Part shown: piece by piece, positions 57,656 to 64,000 of the stretch
How the letters are laid out: every line of letters starts with the position of its first letter
How positions within the stretch are numbered: the stretch's first letter is position 1
Origin: Branchiostoma floridae
Lineage: Eukaryota; Chordata; Leptocardii; Amphioxiformes; Branchiostomatidae
Assembly (NCBI RefSeq): GCF_000003815.2
Contig: NW_023365758.1
Coordinates: 71,760-135,759, forward strand
Length of the DNA stretch: 64,000 nt
Direction of reading: 5' to 3'
Program-made: the position numbers and the translations under genes
The notes under the pieces: model-generated
What the model was told of the DNA's origin: nothing
The model's database searches: none
Seen by the model: only the letters and a program-made list of their open reading frames with translations

Positions 57656-58300
57656 CCGTAGATATGAGAGCACATACAGATGTGACCAATGCGACTATTC
57701 TGTCACAGATAAAAGGTATTTAAAGAAACACATTTCTTAGGGACACAACTTACAAGTGTATACAGGACGGTCGGCAAGTCTAACATTAAAAACGATAGGC
57801 GAAGAATCAAAACACAAATGTGGTTAGAGTGACTATTCTGCTTCATAGCAAAGATGTGTATATGGTGAAAAATAGAAATAAAGTACAGATTTGTGGACTG
57901 CGGGTTCACCGAGACGGAATTCATATTTAGACGCAATACTATAAAGACTGACATCGTCTGTCAACGTGCATAAAATTTTAAATCATAGTGATCTGGAATC
58001 ACAGTTTTGCCGCTTCCTATCCGTTTAGTTCTCACGCCTGCTGTACATATTTATTCATCTAGCTGCTGTTTTGAACATACTTAGATAGTGTACGCCGCTA
58101 TCAGAAAATACTTCTACCAAATATCGATATAACACAGTGTAGTCTTGCATTATATCAAACGCTGTCAAATTACATTCTATTTCATGTATTATTAATGACA
58201 GTAGAAGTATTCCTAACCGTTGGTTTAACATACCTCGTGCCGTTTGACTTCTTACCCTAGTCCTTGCCAGTGGTACCTGCAGCTTAAGACTGTGCCCTCT
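57656..58300. other. Z13 tail remnant and spacer
   Basis: 57656-57740 holds out-of-frame remains of the last fingers (TGTGACCAATGCGACTATTC). The trailing fossil finger is recognisable at about 57890-57930 (GTGGACTGCGGGTTCACCGA). No other gene was identified. Confidence 0.6.
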
Positions 58301-58310
58301 AGTTACAGTT

Positions 58311-58706
58311 AGTGGTGCGTACCTAAAGCCCGGACTTGGAATTGGACATAAAAATGTTTAGGTCCAAGTCCAAAAAAAAACTAAATGTCCGGACTTGCAA
58401 AAAGCTATCTGTCACTTATATCCCTTTTCTTTTTCTAAACCATCTAAAACCTTCCATAGACAGTGAAATTTGCATTGGAAAAAGCCAAAAACATTTTGTG
58501 TTTATACTGGCTGTATATAAGTTGCATGTATTTTTCACATTGGTCATTGCATTTCAGTTCATGCTAACATGCAATTTTATATGCACCATCCCCCCTCCCC
58601 CTCAAAAAAGAAAACTTTCTAGCGCACATAATACGCAAGTATGGGTTCAGGTCCGGACTTTTAAATCCGGACCTGAACCTGAATATGAGTTTAGGTACGC
58701 ACCCAT
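58311..58706. mobile_element. 396-bp MITE with about 10-bp TSD
   Basis: The ends AGTGGTGCGTACCTAAA and TTTAGGTACGCACCCAT are inverted repeats. AGTTACAGTT flanks both sides (58301-58310, 58707-58716). The paralogous spacer after Z14 (about 61190-61205, TTGTTACTGTCTATTCAACA) is the empty site. Internal CCGGACTTGG / ATCCGGACCTGAACC segments are also palindromic. A TSD of 9-10 bp hints at Mutator-like origin; the superfamily is not proven. Confidence 0.8.
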
Positions 58707-58716
58707 AGTTACAGTT

Positions 58717-59115
58717 CAACAGGGGTGAAGACACTGAAGAATGGGATCCTGTCTGGACCTTTCATGATTTTGAACACCTGGATCATCTGCAGCCTGTATT
58801 CCAAGGATGGAAGTTTGAGTCTCTGAAGTTTGGAACTGTAAGGGTTTTAACACCTTTATTTACAGTTCAAGTTTATGTTTCAGTTCAAGTACAATGGGTA
58901 GATACATGTTTCAGTTCACGTACATTGGGCACATATTTCAGTTCAGGTACAATGGGTAGAACTGGAACTGTAAGGTAGTACTCTGAGCGTAGGGATCATA
59001 TTTGTGGCCCTTCTCTGTGCCTTTTCCAAGTCTTGCTTGCTCGTCTTGTAGTGTGGAGCCCAGATGACATTACCATATTCCAAGCGTGGTCTATTTGTAC
59101 TTATATGTTGCAATA
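58717..59115 (-). mobile_element. CR1-like LINE ORF2 fragment (antisense)
   Basis: The - strand translates as RPRLEYGNVIWAPHYKTS, DLEKAQRRATNMIPTLR, then LKLPSLEYRLQMIQVFKIMK. These are conserved C-terminal ORF2 motifs of CR1/Jockey-type LINEs. An insert of about 130 bp with roughly 30-bp tandem units (CAGTTCAAGTACAATGGGTA and variants) interrupts it at 58844-58975, flanked by GGAACTGTAAGG. The paralogous copy at 61195-61465 lacks the insert. Confidence 0.72.
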
Positions 59116-59214
59116 AAAAATGTGATAAGTTTACGTATTTCCTTTAGAGGTGTAAAATAAACAAACAAATACACATAAAGACAAGCCCATGACAATTTTT
59201 GAAAGCGTTGTATT

Positions 59215-59640
59215 ATGTTTTATGTCATACCTGTGACGCGAAAACGTTCGATACGGGTGTTCCGGACCGGGCCATAACTTCTGTATCGCACACGTTCGAA
59301 AGGCGTATCACACAGGCTTTCTTCGAGTAAATCGAACCATTTCGAGCGAGCCGTGTGCGGCACGGTTGGCAATTCGATTCGGACGTTGGAACATTGCTGT
59401 TGCAGCACTTTTTGTTCGAGGGCATCAAATTTGTTCAACTTCTGGCGCATTTCGCATCAAAACATGGGTTTTCTCAGGTGGGCATGACATAAATAAAATA
59501 CAACACGGTGTATTCCGCATCACCCTCGGTCCCAGCCCTCCCGCGGGTCGGATCACCCTCGGCCGTCGGGCGATCCGACCCGCGGTCGGGCTTGTACCTC
59601 GGGTGATATGGAATACACCGTGCTGTATTCTATATTTATA
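59215..59640. mobile_element. Insertion with a long hairpin (59491-59637)
   Basis: Absent from the paralogous spacer after Z14. The right part, 59491-59637, is a near-palindrome with arms of about 60 bp (ACACGGTGTATTCC on the left, GGAATACACCGTG on the right) and a GC-rich centre. The left part holds an antisense open frame (59220-59450, beginning MRQKLNKFDALEQKVLQQQ) that I do not recognise. ATGTCAT / ATGACAT inverted repeats bound the left part. Probably a MITE-like element, possibly composite. Confidence 0.6.
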
Positions 59641-59683
59641 GCAGGGTTAAGGTATTCTATGTTGATTCTAGATTGAATATTAT

Positions 59684-59844
59684 GGGGTAATGAGGTATAC
59701 GTTTGACCTTCGACCTCCGGAGAGCTGAAAGGTCAGCTTGCCTGTCCGCCATTTTGATTTGATGTCGTATCACGGACAAGATTCCGTTGTTTCTAGTTTG
59801 GCCGTTTTCAAGACGATTCCACACATTACCAACTAGAATAGAAG
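59684..59844 (+). promoter_or_regulatory. Promoter / non-coding exon 1 block of Z14
   Basis: Contains GGGGTAATGAGGTATACGTT, TTTGACCTTCGACCTCC, AAAGGTCAG and TCCGCCATTTTGA, with donor AAG|GTAAGA (exon end 59844). The acceptor is at 60335-60336. With Z2 and Z15 it forms a sub-type (CCTGTCCGCCAT). Confidence 0.72.
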
Positions 59845-60043
59845 GTAAGACATTTGTTAACTGTCTATCTACTCTTCGGATGCTAATTTTCTTGTACTTT
59901 ACGAACAAAGGTTTCTTTCTGGAAGTCAGTGATCGAGGGGGAGGGGGGCTATGACTTATCGCCGTCGATAATGACTAACAGATGAAAATGGCACACTTGC
60001 ATTTGCCTGGGGGCGTAGGAAGTCTCTTGCTAATTTGTTTCAC

Positions 60044-60048
60044 GTGTG

Positions 60049-60097
<49 letters not shown>
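60044..60097. repeat. (TG)n microsatellite in Z14 intron
   Basis: A TG run with a single interruption (GTGCGTG). Confidence 0.95.
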
Positions 60098-60100
<3 letters not shown>

Positions 60101-60338
60101 GGTGCATTTCTGTGTGTCATTATATATGTATGTACAGGTGTGCACATGTGTGTGTATGCGTTTGTCAGATCTAGGATATAGACTACACCTTGTTGTATTC
60201 CATACGGATAGAGTAGCGTAGATATGTTACTGTTCCAGTACATGGACGGAAAATGTAGCATGGGAATGTGTTTTATATTCCATGAAGGTATGCAGGTATG
60301 AAGTTCTAATTTTGGAGGATTTATTGTACTTTTCAGAA

Positions 60339-61055
60339 ATGGACGAGAGATGCGGTGAGGTCGCTATGGACGATCTGTCAACTGTTCACCCTGGGGACGA
60401 GACAAGCAGCATCGAGAAGTTAGACACGGGAAGGCAGCTGAACAGAGAAGAGGACATTCCATGCGAGGAAACGTGCGGGGTAAAGTCTGACAACCCTGCA
60501 CAAGTTAAAGCAAAGCAGACGGACAGGCTTGTGGTGAAACGTGCTGTCGATAAACGCTTTGTGTGTACGGAGTGTGACTATAGGACTGCCTCAAAGGCTA
60601 ACCTAGTAAAGCACACCAGAACACATACTGGTGAGAAACCTTATAAATGTGAACAGTGCGACTATTCTGCTGCACAGAAAGGTACTTTAGGCCTTCACCT
60701 TACTAAGCACACCGGAGAAAAGCCATTTATGTGTGGACAGTGTGGATACAGGACTGCTAACAGGTCTTACTTATCCGTTCATATGAGATCACATACAGGT
60801 GTGAAACCCTATAAATGCGACCTGTGTGACTATTCTGCTGCACAGAAAGGCCATTTAGACGACCACAGGGCTAGACACACCGGAGAGAAGCCCTTCATGT
60901 GTGGTGAGTGCGGATACAGAACTGATCGCAAGTCTAACCTATCCCGGCATATGAGAAAACATACAGGCGAGAAGCCCTACAAGTGTGACCAGTGCGACTA
61001 TTCTTCTATAGACAAAAGGCGTCTAAAGAAGCACCTGGACAAACACACTTCTTAG
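60339..61055 (+). CDS. C2H2 zinc-finger protein Z14, 6 fingers, intact
   Basis: ATG 60339 follows TTGTACTTTTCAG. The 238-residue protein is the shortest intact member: leader MDERCGEVAMDDLSTVHPGD... (1-73), then six complete alternating fingers from Phe74, ending KKHLDKHTS. All linkers are canonical TGEKP or TGVKP. Its last finger (IDKRRLKKHLDKH) matches the end of Z15 and differs from the HMVTHAS ending of the central genes, so it groups with Z15 on both promoter type and C-terminus. It is predicted to be a nuclear DNA-binding protein; its targets are unknown. Confidence 0.94.
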   Translation: MDERCGEVAMDDLSTVHPGDETSSIEKLDTGRQLNREEDIPCEETCGVKSDNPAQVKAKQTDRLVVKRAVDKRFVCTECDYRTASKANLVKHTRTHTGEKPYKCEQCDYSAAQKGTLGLHLTKHTGEKPFMCGQCGYRTANRSYLSVHMRSHTGVKPYKCDLCDYSAAQKGHLDDHRARHTGEKPFMCGECGYRTDRKSNLSRHMRKHTGEKPYKCDQCDYSSIDKRRLKKHLDKHTS

Positions 61056-61194
61056 GGACATAGTTTGCAAGTTAATGATAGTAGAATTATTACTAACCCC
61101 GTGCAGTTAGTTTGACCGAGGAGGTTTGTTTTCCTCTTCCTCTAGTCGTTCTTGCCAGGTGGACCTGTAGCTTGAGTTTGTGCGCTCTTGTTAC

Positions 61195-61465
61195 TGTCTA
61201 TTCAACAGGGGTGAAGAAACTGCGGACCGGGATCCTGTTAAACCTTTCATGATTTTGAACAGCTGGATCATGCCCCCTCTCTACCGCCGTTATTCCAAGA
61301 ATCAAAGTTTGAGTCTCTGAACTCTGCAACTGTAAGGTAGTTCTCTGAGAGTAGGGATCATATTTGTGGCCCTTCTCTGTACCTTTTCCAAGTCTTACGT
61401 ATACTTGCCCGTCTTGTAGTGTGGACCCCAGATGACATTGCCATATTCCAAGTGTTGTCTATTTG
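61195..61465 (-). mobile_element. CR1-like LINE ORF2 fragment (antisense), second copy
   Basis: Paralogous to 58717-59115 without the internal tandem insert. The same antisense ORF2 C-terminal motifs (LEYGN, QRRATNM) are visible with some decay. It was carried along by the Z13/Z14 flank duplication. Confidence 0.7.
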
Positions 61466-61640
61466 TACTTATATGTTGTAATAAAAAATCTCAATCAAGT
61501 GATAAGTTTACTTAAATTTCCTTTAGAGGTGTAAAATAAACAAAGAAATAAAGACAAGTCCTGAACAATTTTGAAAGCGTTGTATCATGTTATATTAGCA
61601 GAGTAAAGATATTCTAGATTGATTATAGATTGAATATTAT

Positions 61641-61812
61641 GGGGTAATCAGGTATACGTTTAACCTTTGACCTCCGGAGATCTGAAAGGTCAACTTGCCT
61701 GTCCGCCATTTTGATTTGACGTAGTATCACGTACAAGATTCCGTTGTTCCTAGTTTGGCCGTTTCCAAGCAATTCGACACATTACCAACTAATTAGCACC
61801 ATAAAATGGAAG
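61641..61812 (+). promoter_or_regulatory. Promoter / non-coding exon 1 block of Z15
   Basis: Contains GGGGTAATCAGGTATACGTT, TTAACCTTTGACCTCC, AAAGGTCAA and TCCGCCATTTTGA, with donor AAG|GTAAGA (exon end 61812). The acceptor is at 62336-62337. Confidence 0.72.
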
Positions 61813-62052
61813 GTAAGACATTTGTTGACTGTCTATCTACTCTTCGTCTACTAATTTGTACTTTACAAACAAAGGTTTTCTTCTGGACGGTCAGTGATCG
61901 ATAAGGGGAGGGGGGCTGTGTTGTTAGTTTTGGCCATCAATAAATTACTAGTATGATGAAAATATGACTAACTGTTATAATGGCACAGTTGATATATTTA
62001 CCTGGGGGCGTAGGAGGTCTCGTTCTAGTTTGCTTCACGTGTGTGTGTGTCA

Positions 62053-62054
<2 letters not shown>

Positions 62055-62096
<42 letters not shown>
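62055..62096. repeat. (TG)n microsatellite in Z15 intron
   Basis: A pure TG run; further TG-rich sequence continues to about 62178. Confidence 0.95.
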
Positions 62097-62104
<8 letters not shown>

Positions 62105-62339
62105 GTATTTGTGCATTATTCTGTGTCACTTTGTGTATATATAACGTATTTGTGCATGTGTGTGTGTGTGTGTGTGTGATCTATTTTTTACAGACCACTC
62201 CTTGTTGTATTCCATGTAAATAGAGTAGAGTAGATATGTTACTGTTCCAGTAAACGGCAGATAAAGATAGCATGTGAATTTTTTTTTTTAAATCTTCCAT
62301 GAAGTTCCAATTTTGGAGGTTTTATTGTTCTTTTCAGAA

Positions 62340-64000
62340 ATGGACAAGAAAAGCGGTGAGGTCGCTTTGGACAATCTGTCGACTGTTCATCATGGGGACA
62401 AGACAAGCAGCATCGATAAATTAGACACGGGAAGGCAGCACAACAAGGAAAAGGACATTCCACGCGAGGAAACAGGCGGAGTAGAATCTGTCGACCATCC
62501 TCCAGCACAGGGCCTAACAAAGCAGACGGACAGGCTTGCGGTGAAACGCACTGTGGACAGTCGTGACTATAGCACTGCCTCGAAGGCTAAACTAGTAAGA
62601 CACACAAGAAAACATACAGGCGAGAAGCCCTATAAATGTGGCCAGTGCGACTATTCTGCTGCACAGAAATGTACTTTAGACCGACACCTGACTAAACACA
62701 CCGGCGAAAAGCCCTACATGTGTGGGGAGTGCGGATTCCGAACGGCTGCCAGGTATTCCTTAACCGTACATATGAGATCACACACAGGTGAGAAACCTTA
62801 CAAGTGCGATCAGTGCAACTATTCTGCTGCACAGAAAGGAGATTTAAACTCACACAAGGCTACACACACCGGAGAAAAACCCTACATGTGTGGGGAGTGC
62901 GGATACAGGACGGCTGTCAGGTCTAACCTAACCGTACATATGAGAACACATACAGGTGTGAAACCTTACAAGTGTGACCAGTGTGACTATTCTGCTACAG
63001 GGAAAAGCGGTTTAGACAAACACAAGGCTAAACACACCGGAGAAAAACCCTTCATGTGTGGAGAGTGCGGGTACAGAACTGCTCAAAGGTGTCACCTATC
63101 CCGGCATATGACAACACATACAGGCGAGAAAAGCTACAAATGTGACCAGTACGACTATTCTGTTACAGACAAAAGGACTGTGGACAGACGTGACTTTAGG
63201 ACTGCCGCAAAGGCTAAACTGTTAAGACACACAAGAAAACATACAGGCGAGAAGCCCTACAAATGTGGCCAGTGCGACTATTCTGCTGCACAGAAATGTA
63301 CTTTAGACCGACACATGACTAAACACACCGGAGAAAAGCCATTTATGTGTGGACAGTGTGGATATAGAACGGCTTACAAGGACGCCTTAACTGTACATAT
63401 GAGAAGACATACAGGTGTAAAACTTTTTAAGTGTGACCAGTGCACGTTTTCTGCTGTGGCAAAAGGCGAGTTAGACCAACACATGACTAAACACACCGGA
63501 GAAAAACCCTTCATGTGTGGAGAATGCGGATTCCGAACGGCTGCCAGATATTCCTTAACCGTACATATGAGATCACACACAGGTGACAAACCTTACAAGT
63601 GCGATCAGTGTGACTATTCTGCTACAAAGAAAGCAAATTTAGACTCACACATGGCTAAACACACCAGAGAAAAACGTTTCGTGTGTGTTGAGTGTGGATA
63701 CAGGACGGCTCACAGGTCTAACCTAACCGTACATATGAGAACACATACAGGTGTGAAACCTTACAAGTGTGACCAGTGCGACTTTTCTGCTAAAAAGAAA
63801 AGCGGTTTAGACCAGCACATGGCTACACACACCGGAGAAAAACCCTTCATGTGTGGAGAGTGCGGGTACAGAACTGCTCAAAGGTGCCACCTGTCCCGGC
63901 ATATGGCAACACATACAGGCGAGAAACGTTACAAATGTGACGAGTGCGACTATTCTGTTACAGACAAAAGGCATCTAAAGAAACACCTGGACAAACACAC
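62340..64000 (+). CDS. C2H2 zinc-finger protein Z15 (runs off right edge), internal duplication
   Basis: ATG 62340 follows TTCTTTTCAG. The frame stays open to the window end (553 codons so far). By comparison with Z14 it should stop about 7 bases beyond the edge. The leader is MDKKSGEVALDNLSTVHHGD.... Finger 1 has lost its cysteine pair (VDSRDYSTASKAKLVRHT). After six complete fingers a seventh (CDQY, Cys to Tyr) fuses through DKR to a second leader-end plus finger-1 block (TVDRRDFRTAAKAKLLRHT), and nine more fingers follow. The block from 62550 recurs at 63177, a 627-bp in-frame duplication. There are 15 complete fingers in all. It is predicted to be a nuclear DNA-binding protein and looks like the product of unequal exchange between two family members. 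Confidence 0.9.
   Translation, partial: MDKKSGEVALDNLSTVHHGDKTSSIDKLDTGRQHNKEKDIPREETGGVESVDHPPAQGLTKQTDRLAVKRTVDSRDYSTASKAKLVRHTRKHTGEKPYKCGQCDYSAAQKCTLDRHLTKHTGEKPYMCGECGFRTAARYSLTVHMRSHTGEKPYKCDQCNYSAAQKGDLNSHKATHTGEKPYMCGECGYRTAVRSNLTVHMRTHTGVKPYKCDQCDYSATGKSGLDKHKAKHTGEKPFMCGECGYRTAQRCHLSRHMTTHTGEKSYKCDQYDYSVTDKRTVDRRDFRTAAKAKLLRHTRKHTGEKPYKCGQCDYSAAQKCTLDRHMTKHTGEKPFMCGQCGYRTAYKDALTVHMRRHTGVKLFKCDQCTFSAVAKGELDQHMTKHTGEKPFMCGECGFRTAARYSLTVHMRSHTGDKPYKCDQCDYSATKKANLDSHMAKHTREKRFVCVECGYRTAHRSNLTVHMRTHTGVKPYKCDQCDFSAKKKSGLDQHMATHTGEKPFMCGECGYRTAQRCHLSRHMATHTGEKRYKCDECDYSVTDKRHLKKHLDKH

Noticed and set aside
58336-58728. 130-codon open frame
   Set aside because: It lies within a MITE defined by TIRs and TSD. 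The peptide has no family resemblance.
1-64000. tRNA, rRNA or other structural RNA genes
   Set aside because: No cloverleaf or rRNA-like conserved words were seen on either strand by eye. A tRNAscan or Infernal run would settle this.

Overview
The window looks like invertebrate deuterostome genomic DNA, most probably amphioxus (Branchiostoma). This rests on my recognition of the zinc-finger leader and finger style, spliced genes with a non-coding first exon, dense (TG)n microsatellites and a Tx1/CR1-like/Penelope/hAT mobile-element mix. It is an inference, not a database result. Six runs of N (7573-8052, 13269-13368, 43100-43199, 52576-52729, 54681-54780, 55953-56052) mark assembly gaps.

The window is a tandem head-to-tail array, all on the + strand, of 15 related C2H2 zinc-finger loci, called Z1 to Z15 here. 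Every unit with a visible 5' end has the same plan. A roughly 175-bp conserved promoter/5'-UTR block carries nuclear-receptor half-sites and a YY1-type CCGCCATTTTG box and ends at a splice donor (usually TAG|GTAAG). An intron of about 0.25-1.5 kb follows, usually with a TG-rich tract. One long coding exon then opens two bases after the acceptor (CAG|AAATGG). The exon encodes a roughly 75-residue acidic leader with no recognisable KRAB, SCAN, BTB or ZAD domain, then 6-20 fingers that alternate between two types. Z1 (3' part), Z2, Z7, Z8, Z14 and Z15 (runs off the window) are intact as far as seen. Z9 has an early stop but a usable second Met. Z6, Z10 and Z13 have lost C-terminal fingers. Z12 holds a gap and a damaged last finger. 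Z3, Z4, Z5 and Z11 are pseudogenes.

The spacers are duplicated along with the genes, so insertions can be dated against empty paralogous sites. An L1-like LINE tail predates the Z3/Z8 duplication, while a 217-bp hAT-type element landed 13 bp past the Z8 stop codon afterwards. Other insertions are a Penelope-like 3' end (about 1018-1345), a Mutator-like foldback element (4865-5040), a near full-length CR1-like LINE with a 2A-like motif and an internally deleted reverse transcriptase (25610-29857, - strand), a TIR element with a repeated palindromic motif (38704-39628), a TA-flanked MITE (41633-41851), an apparently intact Tx1-clade LINE with both ORFs and 5' monomer repeats (about 44525-50850, - strand), a 396-bp MITE (58311-58706) and several LINE fragments.

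The one non-repetitive foreign piece is a pair of exons (43362-43474, 43903-44082) that look like nucleoporin NUP205, next to an assembly gap. The overall picture is a fast-evolving, KRAB-less zinc-finger cluster growing by unequal exchange and heavily colonised by transposons. The zinc-finger promoters and the 5' end of the CR1-like LINE share a YY1-type box.
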